Shown here in pieces: positions 25,860-34,860 of a DNA stretch of 64,000 nucleotides. Location of the stretch: positions 62,001 through 126,000 of the forward strand of contig QJZC01000019.1 in assembly GCA_003247575.1 (NCBI GenBank), written 5' to 3'. Position numbers and translations under genes: made by a program. Positions within the stretch are counted from its first letter, which is position 1. Each line of letters begins with the position of its first letter. This DNA comes from Pseudomonadota bacterium. Lineage in GTDB: Bacteria > Myxococcota_A > UBA9160 > SZUA-336. The notes below the pieces were generated by a model. The model made no database searches. It saw only the letters and a list, made by a program, of their open reading frames with translations, and had not been told where the DNA came from.

Positions 25860-27427
25860 CTCGAATTCCAGCGCCTCAAGCGCCCGGCGGTAGCCTCGCG
25901 AATGAACTTGTAGAAGTGCCAGTGGGTGACGCAGCGATTCATGAACTGCGCAAACCCGATCACGTCTCCACGGTGACGCAGATTGCGCGGGAAGAAGCGC
26001 AGGTAGACCCCGCCCACGTCCTTCAGTGCGCCTTCGCGACGCAGCTCGAAGAAGAGATTCCAGAGCAGGATCAGGCCGTAAGCAAGCGTAGGAAAGAGCT
26101 TTCCCTCGCTCGCCCGGCGCGAGATCTCAGCGCGCTTCCGAAGATACTCGGGCAGCTCGTAGGACTTGAAGTAGCGTTCGAGGAAGTTGGCAGGCGTATA
26201 GAGCCGCTTCACGAGCTCCCAGTAGCCGGCTTGGAGCTCCGCGGCCGTCATCTGAGCTGGGACGATGTTGCAGTTGGGATTGTCGAGATTCAGGCGACCG
26301 GCTTTCTCCAAGCGCGCATATAGCGGTGTCTTGGGGATCGCGCTCAGCATTCCAACCATGGCGAGCTGAATCCCGTTGTCCTGGATGAAGCGAAACTGCT
26401 CCTCGAACACGGACTTGTCGTCCGCATCGAAACCGACGATGAAGCCGGAGTACACGTCGAGTCCCGCATTCTGCACGCGCTCGAGCTTCGCGGAGAGTGA
26501 GTCGCCGCGCGTGTTCTGAAACTTCTTGGTCTCGTTGAGCGACTCGATACGAGGAGTCTCGATGCCGATGAACACATAGCGGAAGTTGGCTCGATACATG
26601 AGATCGAGTAGCTCGGGATCATCCGCCAGGTTGATGCTCGCTTCGGTCGAGAGCCTGAGGGGATATCCGTTCTGCTCCTGCCAATCTACGAGCAACCGGA
26701 GCAGCTCGCGGGCCAGCTTCTTGTTGCCGATGAAGTTGTCATCCACGATGAAGACGGAGAAGAAGCCCGCAGCCCGCATCTGCTCCAGCTCCGCGATCAC
26801 CTGCTCTGGAGGCTTGTTGCGTGGCTTGCGACCGAAGGTGACGATGATGTCGCAAAACTCGCATTGGAAGGGACAGCCACGCGAGAACTGCAGCGACCCA
26901 GAGGCATATTTGTTGGCCTTGAGGAGGTCGTAGCGCGGCATGGGCACCTTCCCCATGTCCGTTCGCTCGGCCTGCTCATAGACGTCCTGAATGGGACGCC
27001 CCGCTGCGAACTCCGACAGAAACTCGGGCCAGGTCGTGTCCGCCTCTCCGAGGAAGAGGACATCGCAGAGTCCGTCGAAGTAGGCCTCATCCACGGAGGC
27101 GTAGGGGCCACCCACGACGACGAACGTATCGATGTCTCGCAGGCGCAGCAGGATCTCGCGCATCCGATCCTTCTGGACGATCATCCCGGTCAGACCAACA
27201 ATGTCATATTGTGCAAGGGAGTCGAAATCGATCGGCTCGACGTTCTCATCCACCAAAACGATGTCGTGGCCTTCCGCCAGCCCGGCGAGCGCCGGCAGAG
27301 CGCCTGTCATCATCGACGAGCGCCGATTACCGGGATAGAGCGGCAGAGCGTAGTCGAATCCCCAATACGAGGGCTCGAAGCGCGGGTTGATCAGGCAAAT
27401 CGAAAGGCGTGACTTTGGCAGGGACAC
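25856..27427 (-). CDS. B12-binding radical SAM protein (HpnP-like architecture)
   Basis: About 523 aa from a GTG at 27427 with AAAGGA upstream; the longer track start adds an unrelated N-terminus. Residues 1-150 form a cobalamin-binding Rossmann domain (LSICLINPRFEPSYWGFDYA, VLVDENVEPIDF, FVVVGGPYASV). The radical SAM motif is FSRGCPFQCEFCDII near residue 190. A DUF4070-like C-terminal region follows. The N-terminal signature resembles HpnP, the hopanoid C-2 methylase, and related methyltransferases acting on unactivated carbon. No squalene-hopene genes are in the window, so the substrate is open. It lies downstream of lapB on the same strand. Confidence 0.8.
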   Translation of the reverse strand: MSLPKSRLSICLINPRFEPSYWGFDYALPLYPGNRRSSMMTGALPALAGLAEGHDIVLVDENVEPIDFDSLAQYDIVGLTGMIVQKDRMREILLRLRDIDTFVVVGGPYASVDEAYFDGLCDVLFLGEADTTWPEFLSEFAAGRPIQDVYEQAERTDMGKVPMPRYDLLKANKYASGSLQFSRGCPFQCEFCDIIVTFGRKPRNKPPEQVIAELEQMRAAGFFSVFIVDDNFIGNKKLARELLRLLVDWQEQNGYPLRLSTEASINLADDPELLDLMYRANFRYVFIGIETPRIESLNETKKFQNTRGDSLSAKLERVQNAGLDVYSGFIVGFDADDKSVFEEQFRFIQDNGIQLAMVGMLSAIPKTPLYARLEKAGRLNLDNPNCNIVPAQMTAAELQAGYWELVKRLYTPANFLERYFKSYELPEYLRKRAEISRRASEGKLFPTLAYGLILLWNLFFELRREGALKDVGGVYLRFFPRNLRHRGDVIGFAQFMNRCVTHWHFYKFIREATAGRLRRWNSS

Positions 27428-27605
27428 GACGATTGGATTCCTTTGGGTACGACACCACTCGGCGAGCCTGTCATGGATTCGCCCGTACAGCAACTCGAGC
27501 TGGCACGATCCATCCGGGCGGACGTACGCGAGTGCGGACCTCCAAACTCTACCGGAGATCGCTCGCCATATCTCGCAATCGTGGATCGCTGGAGCCTTCG
27601 CACGT

Positions 27606-28685
27606 TCAAGAGAAGGAGTCCCAAGCTCCACACTGCGGGCAACGCCAACGCAACATCGAGTCCTTCCCCCCACAGCTCCTGCAGCCGTAGAGCGGTGTGG
27701 TCGTCGGGAGATGCTCCAACAGGAGCTCGAACGCCTTGACGGCTTCCGGCTCTCTCCCGGCTCGGAGCAGTGCTCTACCGACTTCTGCGTACGCAGGATA
27801 GCAGTCGGGCTCGTCCAACACGAGCTGTCGTAGCTCTGCGATTGCGCGCTCCACGGCTCCCGTGCGGAGCGCGGCGCGCGCCCACCAGAGCCTCACCTCG
27901 GGATCGTCGGGAGCTGCTGCCCTCCGCTCCTGCATGAAGCGCCAGAAACCGTCTGCATCGCTCACCACTTCGAATGCGCGTGACAAGCGGATATAGAGCA
28001 CGCCGGCAGCTCGCGACTCGAGCGGAAGGGCGCGTCGCCAGAGATCGATGGCCTTCTTCGGCTTGCCCTCGTCCATTCGAATGTCGCCCATCACCAGATA
28101 CGGTTCCGCACAGCGGCGATCCGCGGCCACCGCGCGTCGGAAGGCCTTGCGCGCCTCACCAATCTGGCCTCGAGCACGGTACTCGCGCATGAGCCCGGCC
28201 CAGAGGTGCGCTCGAATCGTTGGCGTGCGTGGATCCGCCGAGCCAATGCGCTTGCGTACCGCGATCGCCTCGAGCCAATTCCCCCCCTCGACGTAGATGG
28301 ACTCCAACGCCCGCAGCGCCTGCAGCTCTCCCGGAAGCTCCTCGAGGAGCTCGAGAAACGCAGCGGTCGCCCTCTTCAAGAAGCCGCCCGACCTAAAGTC
28401 GAGCGCGAGACCGAGCAGGGCCTCACGGCGCAGCTCGTCGCAAAGCTCCGGCCGAAGAAGAAGATTCTGGTGTACGTGAATCGCGCGCCCAATCTCGCCG
28501 CGTCGCCGATATACGTTCGCCAGCGCGAGATACAGATCCGCTGAGGAGGAGTCTTCCCGCACAGCGGCTGCGAGCACCGCCTCCGCGCTGGCCAGGTCTC
28601 CAGCCAGCACATGCTTCAGGGCGACCCGAAGCGGCGATCCCACGATCGCGCGCACGTCGCGCGAGTGCGACGACCACAGCGCCAC
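27606..28685 (-). CDS. lapB: Lipopolysaccharide assembly protein B, TPR protein with rubredoxin-like metal ribbon
   Basis: 359 aa. Successive TPR helices start at residue ~20 (LKHVLAGDLASAEAVLAAAV, LANVYRRRGEIGRAIHVHQN). The protein ends with a rubredoxin-type ribbon YGCRSCG and RWRCPQCGAWDSF, the LapB hallmark. In E. coli LapB controls LpxC turnover by FtsH and so LPS synthesis. The usual N-terminal membrane helix is absent: the GTG start has GGAGG about 10 nt upstream, and the track offers no earlier start. It follows lapA by 5 bp. Confidence 0.88.
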   Translation of the reverse strand: MALWSSHSRDVRAIVGSPLRVALKHVLAGDLASAEAVLAAAVREDSSSADLYLALANVYRRRGEIGRAIHVHQNLLLRPELCDELRREALLGLALDFRSGGFLKRATAAFLELLEELPGELQALRALESIYVEGGNWLEAIAVRKRIGSADPRTPTIRAHLWAGLMREYRARGQIGEARKAFRRAVAADRRCAEPYLVMGDIRMDEGKPKKAIDLWRRALPLESRAAGVLYIRLSRAFEVVSDADGFWRFMQERRAAAPDDPEVRLWWARAALRTGAVERAIAELRQLVLDEPDCYPAYAEVGRALLRAGREPEAVKAFELLLEHLPTTTPLYGCRSCGGKDSMLRWRCPQCGAWDSFS

Positions 28686-28690
28686 TCGGT

Positions 28691-29011
28691 CTACGCCTCC
28701 GCGGCTCGACTAGCCTCTCTAGCTCCGGCAGCGAGCGGCAGAGTCCGCAGCCCGTGGAGCTCGCGTTCGAGCTCCTCGATGCGTCGCAGGTCGCGCCGGC
28801 GCTGGACGCGCGCCTGCATGACCGGCCAGGCCAACGCGAGACTCGAAACCGAGGCCCCCACACCGACCGCGGCGAGTACCGCAAGTGCCATGGGCATCGG
28901 TCCCAGCTCCGCGAAGACCAAGTCGAGACTCACTGGCTCGAGATTCGCCAAAGCGAAAACGGTCGCATACACCACCGCCGCCGCTCCGAGCCCGAGACGA
29001 ACGAAGCTCAT
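28691..29011 (-). CDS. lapA: Lipopolysaccharide assembly protein A domain protein (DUF1049)
   Basis: 106 aa from the ATG at 29011, with AGGAGGGG just upstream; the 12-residue extension in the track is unlikely. Two membrane helices (LGAAAVVYATVFALANLEPV and MPMALAVLAAVGVGASVSSL) are joined by a short loop with the conserved N-x-x-P-V. A basic coiled-coil tail (RRRDLRRIEELERELHGL) follows. LapA partners LapB at the inner membrane. Here it may supply the membrane anchor that this LapB lacks, which is an inference. Confidence 0.85.
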   Translation of the reverse strand: MSFVRLGLGAAAVVYATVFALANLEPVSLDLVFAELGPMPMALAVLAAVGVGASVSSLALAWPVMQARVQRRRDLRRIEELERELHGLRTLPLAAGAREASRAAEA

Positions 29012-29071
29012 ATCTCGTCCCCTCCTGGGAGCGGGTGCATCCCACACGCAGCGTGCGATGCACCCGCTCGA

Positions 29072-29383
29072 TCAGGCTTCTTCGTCGGGCTCTCCGATGC
29101 CGCGCGCTTGGTCGATCCGCTCCTTCAGCTCCTTCCCCACCTTGAAAAACGGGGTTCGCTTGGCCGGAATCTTCACCTCGGCACCCGTCTTTGGATTGCG
29201 GCCCTCACGCGCCTCTCGAATCTTGACCTGGAAGCTTCCGAAGCCCCGGATCTCGATGCGGTCATTGCGACGCAGCGAGTCCGTCATGCTGTCGAAAATG
29301 GTGTTCACCACCAGCTCCGTGTCCTTCTTCGAGATATGCGGCACGCGCTCGGCCACACGCTCGATGAGATCACTCTTGGTCAT
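29072..29383 (-). CDS. ihfB: Integration host factor beta-type / HU-family DNA-bending protein
   Basis: 103 aa from the ATG at 29383. It shows the family core MTKSDLIERVAERVPHISKK, IEIRGFGSFQVKIREAREGRNPKTG and KIPAKRTPFFKVGKELKERI, including the Pro-tipped DNA-binding arm. Its place directly after rpsA is the classic ihfB location, favouring the beta subunit. The acidic tail (GIGEPDEEA) is short. The track start 16 codons upstream overlaps rpsA and is less likely. The ihfA partner is not in the window. Confidence 0.9.
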   Translation of the reverse strand: MTKSDLIERVAERVPHISKKDTELVVNTIFDSMTDSLRRNDRIEIRGFGSFQVKIREAREGRNPKTGAEVKIPAKRTPFFKVGKELKERIDQARGIGEPDEEA

Positions 29384-29417
29384 CCCGAACTTCCCCCACT
29401 CGCTCGGTCGGACCGGA

Positions 29418-31148
29418 TCACCCATTGCCATCCCCGGAGTCGCGTCGCAGGTGCCGCAGCAGATCCTCTAGACCGGAGCTGCGATCTGCGAGAGTCGCAC
29501 TCTGCGTTCGCTCCTGCTGCTTGACACGCTCGATCGCCTCGCGCTGCTCGCGGTCGTCGATCGCGCGAATCGAGAGCGCAATCTTGTGCTCGGCTGCATC
29601 GACACGCACGACCAGCGCTTCGACCTCTTGGCCCTGCTTGATTGCGTCGTGCACGTTCTCGACGTTGCGCCCCACCTCCGAGGCGAACACGAGGCCCTCG
29701 ATGCCGGGCTCGATCTCGACGAAGGCACCGAAGTCGGCCACGCTGGTAACCGTCCCCTGAATCTTCGTCCCGACCGGGTACTTGTTGGGGATCTCCTCCC
29801 AAGGATCGCGGGTCATCTGCTTGATACCGAGGGAGAACTTCTCGTTCTCCATATCGACGCGCAGCACAACCGCCTCCAGTTCGTCTCCCTTCTTGAACAT
29901 CTCCTTCGGGTCTCGGATCTTCTCCGTCCAGGAGATGTCGGAGACGTGGACGAGACCGTCGATGCCTTCTTCGATCCCGACGAAGACACCGAAATTTGTC
30001 ACGTTGCGCACGACGCCGGTGACTCGGGTGCCCGCTGGATACTTCTGCTCGAGCACCGTCCACGGATTCGGCTCGATCTGCTTCATACCGAGGGAGATCT
30101 TGCGCTCGCCTTCATCCACGTCGAGGACGAGGCAGTCCACTTCGTCCCCGATCGCAACGACCTTGGATGGGTGCTTGACCCGCTTGGTCCAGCTCATCTC
30201 CGAGATGTGGATCAGGCCCTCGATTCCAGGCTCCAGCTCCACGAAGGCTCCGTAGTCCGCAAGCGAAACCACCTTGCCTCGCATACGCAGGCCAATCGGA
30301 TAGCGCTGAGCGACATTCTGCCACGGATCTGGCTGCGTCTGCTTGAGTCCCAAGCTGACCCGCTCGCTGTCGCGATCGAAGCGGAGCACGCGAACCTTGA
30401 CGGTGTCGCCGACCTGGAACAGCTCCGAGGGGTGCCCGATTCGCCCCCACGACATGTCCGTGATGTGGAGCAGACCATCAACACCGCCCAGATCCACGAA
30501 GGCGCCGTAGTCGGTGAGGTTCTTGACGATCCCCTCGACGACCGCGCCCTCTTCCAGATCCTTGAGCGTGTCCTCGCGCATCGACTGTCGCTCGTGCTCG
30601 AGCAATGCGCGCCGCGAAAGTACGATGTTCCCTCGGCGCTGGTTGAACTTGATGATCTTGAAGCTGTGGGTCTCACCGATCACGCGCTCGAGGTTGCGCA
30701 CAGGACGAAGATCTACCTGGCTGCCCGGCAAGAATGCATTGACCCCGTTCAGGTTCACCTGCAAGCCGCCCTTGACTCGCCCGGTGATGACCCCCTCGAC
30801 AGGCTGGTCCTTCTCGTGCGCTTCGGCCAGATTGAGCCAGACGCGAACGCGATCGGCCTTCTCCTTGGAGAGCAGCACGACCCCGTCCTCGTTCTCGACC
30901 TCCTCCACCATGACCTCGACCCGTTGGCCAGGCTCGATGTCGGCGATGCCCTTGGAGTTCGCGAACTGCCAGGTGGGTACGAGCCCCTCGGACTTGAAGC
31001 CGATGTCCACGAGGACGTGCTCGGGGTCGGCCCGAAGAATCGTACCGTTCACGACTGCACCGGCTTTGATCTCCGGAACGCTCTGCTCGAAGAGGTCGGC
31101 AAAGCTTTCTTCAGTTTCCGTTTGAGGCTCGTGCGATCCGTCTACCAT
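29418..31148 (-). CDS. rpsA: 30S ribosomal protein S1
   Basis: 576 aa with six S1 RNA-binding repeats; repeats 3-6 are the most regular (GKVVSLADYGAFVELEPGIE, GVVRNVTNFGVFVGIEEGID, GTVTSVADFGAFVEIEPGIE). It binds mRNA on the 30S subunit and helps initiation on structured or weak-SD messages. Upstream on the same strand is tyrA, 92 bp away, with neither cmk nor aroA between. ihfB follows. Confidence 0.95.
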   Translation of the reverse strand: MVDGSHEPQTETEESFADLFEQSVPEIKAGAVVNGTILRADPEHVLVDIGFKSEGLVPTWQFANSKGIADIEPGQRVEVMVEEVENEDGVVLLSKEKADRVRVWLNLAEAHEKDQPVEGVITGRVKGGLQVNLNGVNAFLPGSQVDLRPVRNLERVIGETHSFKIIKFNQRRGNIVLSRRALLEHERQSMREDTLKDLEEGAVVEGIVKNLTDYGAFVDLGGVDGLLHITDMSWGRIGHPSELFQVGDTVKVRVLRFDRDSERVSLGLKQTQPDPWQNVAQRYPIGLRMRGKVVSLADYGAFVELEPGIEGLIHISEMSWTKRVKHPSKVVAIGDEVDCLVLDVDEGERKISLGMKQIEPNPWTVLEQKYPAGTRVTGVVRNVTNFGVFVGIEEGIDGLVHVSDISWTEKIRDPKEMFKKGDELEAVVLRVDMENEKFSLGIKQMTRDPWEEIPNKYPVGTKIQGTVTSVADFGAFVEIEPGIEGLVFASEVGRNVENVHDAIKQGQEVEALVVRVDAAEHKIALSIRAIDDREQREAIERVKQQERTQSATLADRSSGLEDLLRHLRRDSGDGNG

Positions 31149-31240
31149 GTCTTACCCTTATCTAGAAGACGTTCCAATGGACTGTCTCTCCGTAGCGTCG
31201 ATGGCGGTTGTCCTCCACCATCTGGAATGAATTGATCCCT

Positions 31241-32065
31241 TCACAACCGTTCGGCTGCGCCACAGCCGGCCTCGATCGCCTCTAGGAGTCGAGGTCGATC
31301 TGCACGGTGCAACGCACCCACCAACACGTCGAAATTCGCCCGAAAGCGTTCCGCCTCTGCCGCGACCCGTTCCCGGTTCGCCCAGAGGATCTCGCACCAG
31401 AGATCCGGATTCGCGCGCGCAATGCGCAGGAAGTCGCGCAGCCCGGAACCGGCGAGCTCGAGTGCATCCATGTCCGCCAGACCACGTGCAAATGCGAAGG
31501 CCACGAGGTGCGGCGCGTGCGACAGCACGGCGACGATACCATCGTGCTCGTCCGGTGTGTGGCGCGTCGTGCGTGCACCGAGAGCGCGCCAGAAGGCTTC
31601 GACTCGCTGAACGTCGTCCTCGAGCTCGCATCCAGCCAGCGCGAGCAGACAGGGTGCATCCACAAACAAGGTCGAGTCAGCATGCTCGAAGCCACTGCGC
31701 TCTCCGCCCGCCATGGGATGCGCCCCCACGCACTTCTCCGGCCGCTGCAGCCAACGCCGCGCGGCATCCGCCACCGGGCGTTTCACGCTCACCGTGTCCG
31801 TAACGAGCGCGGTGTCGCTCACATGTTTCGAAAGCTCGCAGAAGACCGCGTCGACGGCGCAGACCGGAACGGCCACGACGATACCATCGGCCCAGGCGGC
31901 TGCCTCGGCGAGAGGGAGCTGATCGAACTCACATCCGGGAAGTTCGCTCCGATCCACGACGCGGATCTGGTGCGCCGCTCCGCGTTCACGCGCGGCCAAG
32001 GCGACAGAACCGCCGATCAGCCCCGAGCCGATGATGGCGAGGCGCTCGAAGACCACGCCGCTCAC
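31241..32065 (-). CDS. tyrA: Prephenate dehydrogenase
   Basis: 274 aa. An N-terminal Rossmann fold (LAIIGSGLIGGSVALAARER) is followed by the conserved VTDTVSVKRPVADAA, GAHPMAGGERSGFEHA and VLSHAPHLVAFAFA segments. It oxidises and decarboxylates prephenate to 4-hydroxyphenylpyruvate, the tyrosine branch. No chorismate mutase or ACT domain is fused; chorismate mutase comes from PheA in the same operon. It overlaps hisC by 4 bp. Confidence 0.92.
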   Translation of the reverse strand: MSGVVFERLAIIGSGLIGGSVALAARERGAAHQIRVVDRSELPGCEFDQLPLAEAAAWADGIVVAVPVCAVDAVFCELSKHVSDTALVTDTVSVKRPVADAARRWLQRPEKCVGAHPMAGGERSGFEHADSTLFVDAPCLLALAGCELEDDVQRVEAFWRALGARTTRHTPDEHDGIVAVLSHAPHLVAFAFARGLADMDALELAGSGLRDFLRIARANPDLWCEILWANRERVAAEAERFRANFDVLVGALHRADRPRLLEAIEAGCGAAERL

Positions 32066-33168
32066 GAGCCCCCGAGCTCCTGACGCAGCGCCTCGAGGAA
32101 ACGCGCGTTCTCTTCGGGCAGCCCAGCAGTCACACGCAAGTAGTGGCGAAGTCCGAATGCCGCAAGAGAGCGGGCGATGACGCCACGCCCCTGCAGGCGT
32201 CGATCGAGCGCGGGCCCGTCCTCCTCGACGTCGACGAGCACGAAGTTCGCATCGCTTGGGATGTAGCGAAGGCCGAGGGCATCAAAGCCGGTCTCGAGCT
32301 GCTTCAGGCCCTGCAGGGTCAGCTCGCGCGCTGCCTGCACGTGCTCCTGGTCCTCGATCGCGGCTTCCGCCGCAGCTTGTGCCAGCGAGTTCACATTGAA
32401 GGGATGTCGCGCGCGCTCCAAACAGTGAATGAGCTCCGCATCGGCGACCGCGTATCCGACGCGTAGCGCAGCCAGCCCGTAGATCTTCGAGAAGGTGCGC
32501 ATCACCACGAGGTTGGGATACATCGAGACGGCTTCGAGGGTCCGCGGACGGTCGTCACGTCGCATGTACTCGATGTAGGCTTCGTCGAGCACGAGCACAA
32601 CATCCTGCGGGACGCGTTGGAGCAAAACCTCGAGCTCCGCCTGGCCCAGGCTGGTCCCGGTCGGATTGTTCGGATTCGCGATGAAGACGAGCTTCGTGTT
32701 GGGGCCGATCGCGTCGCACAGGGATTCCGGATCGAGCGCAAAGGGCGATCGGAGCTCGACCGGCCGCACCTTCCCACCCATTCCCGCAGCCACGATCGGA
32801 TACATCGCGAAGCTCGGCCAGAAGTACGCGACCTCGTCTCCTGGGTTCAGGAAGACCTTCGCCAGAATCTCGAGAATCTCGTCCGAGCCTGCACCGAACA
32901 GCAGGTTCTCGGGAGCCACTCCGAGCTGCTTCGACACGGCCGCACGCAGGTGAAAACAGGAGCCGTCGGGATATCGGTGGAGCTCTCCGATCGACTCCGC
33001 CACCGCCTGAATCGCGCGGGGCGAGGGACCGAGTGGAGACTCGTTCGAGCCGAGCTTGATCACGCCCGAAACCCCGAGTTCGCGCTCCAGCTCAGAGATC
33101 GGCTTCCCGGGTGGGTAGGCGCTCAAGTCGCCAATATGCGCCCGAATGCGACCCAGAATCTCGCTCAC
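32062..33168 (-). CDS. hisC: Histidinol-phosphate/aromatic aminotransferase (HisC family)
   Basis: 368 aa PLP fold-type I enzyme: LGSNESPLGPSPRAIQAV, FIANPNNPTGTSLGQ, VLDEAYIEY and the PLP lysine in MRTFSKIYGLAALRVGY. HisC makes histidinol phosphate, but members lying between pheA and tyrA often transaminate phenylpyruvate and hydroxyphenylpyruvate. Here it is coupled to both neighbours by 4-bp overlaps and no his genes are near, so an aromatic role is likely. Confidence 0.9.
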   Translation of the reverse strand: MSEILGRIRAHIGDLSAYPPGKPISELERELGVSGVIKLGSNESPLGPSPRAIQAVAESIGELHRYPDGSCFHLRAAVSKQLGVAPENLLFGAGSDEILEILAKVFLNPGDEVAYFWPSFAMYPIVAAGMGGKVRPVELRSPFALDPESLCDAIGPNTKLVFIANPNNPTGTSLGQAELEVLLQRVPQDVVLVLDEAYIEYMRRDDRPRTLEAVSMYPNLVVMRTFSKIYGLAALRVGYAVADAELIHCLERARHPFNVNSLAQAAAEAAIEDQEHVQAARELTLQGLKQLETGFDALGLRYIPSDANFVLVDVEEDGPALDRRLQGRGVIARSLAAFGLRHYLRVTAGLPEENARFLEALRQELGGS

Positions 33169-34253
33169 GACGGATCCGCCCGAGGATAGCTACCGACCAC
33201 TTTCAGGAACTGGCATCGGGCCTGCAGCATCGCGATCGCGGCGGCCACCGGCTCGTCGTCGACGTGCCCCTCGAAGTCACAGAAGAAGACGTAGTCCCAT
33301 GCGCGCACCTTCGTCGGGCGCGACTCGATCCGGGTCAGATTGACCCCGTGTTGCGCGAACGGCTCGAGCGCGCGGTACAACGTGCCCGATTCGTCGCGGC
33401 GGGTCGAAAACAGAATCGACGTGATGTCGCGCGCGCTTCGCGGGGGCGGACGTTTGCTCAACACGAGGAAGCGCGTCGTGTTCCCACGATAATCCTCGAT
33501 GCCCGAGCTGATGACCTCGAGACCGTAGAGACCAGCGGTCACCGAACTCGCGATCGCTGCAACGCTCTCGTCGCGGCTGGCCCGCTCGGCGGCCTGCGCG
33601 GTGGACGGAGTCGGGAGGAGCGGCACACCCGGCAGATTCAGCTCGAGCCACTGCCTGCACTGCGCGAGCCCCTGCGGGTGCGAACAGACCGCCTTGACAT
33701 CGGCTAACAATCCAGTCCGCGACAAGAGCTCGTGACGAATCGGGAGCAGGATCTCCGCCGAGATGCAGAGAGGCGAGTCCACCAGGAGATCGAGCGTATT
33801 CGTGACCACCCCTTCGCTCGAGTTCTCGACGGGCACCACACCGAACTCACACCCCGAAGCCTCGACCTCCGAGAAGATGTCGCCGATCGACGCGGTCGGC
33901 ACGAACTCGGACATGCGACCAAATTGCTGGAGTGCAGCTTGATGGGTATACGTCCCTTGCGGACCGAGATAGGCGACGCGTACCCCCTTTTGCAGGGCCC
34001 GCGAGGCCGACAAGATCTCCCTAAATACGTTGCGGATCGCAGCGGTCGGGAAGTCTCCAGAGTTCTGACGTTCGAGACGCTCGAAGATCTCGAGTTCGCG
34101 ACTCGCCACGAAGACGGATGCGTTGCTATCGGCCTTGAGTGCACCGATCGCAGCATTCCGCGTCGCACGCTCGCCGAGCAACTCCAAGATGCGATCGTCG
34201 ATCGCATCGATCTCCGCGCGGAGCTTCTGGATCTCCTGCGTGGGGTCGCTCAA
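33165..34253 (-). CDS. pheA: Bifunctional chorismate mutase/prephenate dehydratase
   Basis: 362 aa. Residues 1-85 are an AroQ chorismate mutase (LRAEIDAIDDRILELLGERA). The dehydratase domain follows (VAYLGPQGTYTHQAALQQFG, GVVPVENSSEGVVTNTLDLL), then a C-terminal ACT domain with NLTRIESRPTK that binds phenylalanine for feedback inhibition. It is the first gene of the pheA-hisC-tyrA unit. Confidence 0.95.
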   Translation of the reverse strand: MSDPTQEIQKLRAEIDAIDDRILELLGERATRNAAIGALKADSNASVFVASRELEIFERLERQNSGDFPTAAIRNVFREILSASRALQKGVRVAYLGPQGTYTHQAALQQFGRMSEFVPTASIGDIFSEVEASGCEFGVVPVENSSEGVVTNTLDLLVDSPLCISAEILLPIRHELLSRTGLLADVKAVCSHPQGLAQCRQWLELNLPGVPLLPTPSTAQAAERASRDESVAAIASSVTAGLYGLEVISSGIEDYRGNTTRFLVLSKRPPPRSARDITSILFSTRRDESGTLYRALEPFAQHGVNLTRIESRPTKVRAWDYVFFCDFEGHVDDEPVAAAIAMLQARCQFLKVVGSYPRADPS

Positions 34254-34860
34254 ACGAATTCGGGGCTACGGCGAATTGGGAAACTCATGGAAGAATTGCC
34301 ACGCATTCCTTGGGCCAGCTGAGCTGGCAGCCGTGTCGGCAGACGCTCATGTCCAGTCGAACCATCAACCTGCGATTCTGCAATCGTGCAATACGCATCG
34401 GGCTTGGCGCACGAAGCAGCTCGATGTTCTAGTTTCGACATGAGCAAGCTATCCGCGTCCGGCGGCGTCCGACCCTCGGACGTCCCGATCTCCCTGCCGA
34501 GCCAACGACGATCGTTCCAGCACGACGCGCGCCGCTGAAGTACGAGCAGCCCAGTCGGCCAGTGGGCGTTCGACCAAGCCATTGGCCGTTCGACCACTTT
34601 CGCCTCTTCGCGCCCGCTCCGCCAGCCAGCTCGCGGGAATCCGCGCGCCCTCTGCGCCTCGCCGGCAGGATCCGGCCAAGGCCATGAAATCGGAACGACC
34701 TTCGTGGCCGCGGGTACCGCGGCTCCTCACAAAGTGCGCCGACTATACCCCAGGCAACTGCGCTTGCCAACACACCGGAATCCAATTCCCGAGCTCTGGC
34801 CAGGACTTCCAAGAGGTACTCTCGCACGCGGCTATACTTTCGGCCGGAGGGGCACACTGC
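34254..34860. other. 607-bp divergent intergenic region between pheA and coaE
   Basis: No convincing gene. It holds a 15-bp palindrome near pheA and an approximate tandem of a GGC(C/G)(A/G)TT-like unit ending TTCGACCA around 34555-34600. A TATACT box at 34833-34838 could serve coaE. No tRNA or recognisable leader peptide is seen. The short ORFs here are Arg/Pro-rich with no family features. Confidence 0.5.
34314..34328. promoter_or_regulatory. 15-bp perfect palindrome upstream of pheA
   Basis: GCCAGCT-G-AGCTGGC lies about 60 bp upstream of the pheA start codon, a position suited to an operator or a small leader hairpin. No regulator is known for it here. Confidence 0.35.

Noticed and set aside
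29586-31235. 549-aa plus-strand ORF opposite rpsA
   Set aside because: It is the antisense shadow of the S1 repeats, with repetitive His/Asp/Leu-rich composition that mirrors rpsA codons; rpsA itself is certain.
34250-34597. ORFs in the pheA-coaE intergenic region
   Set aside because: Arg/Pro-rich, different frames overlap each other, and none has an initiation signal or family feature.
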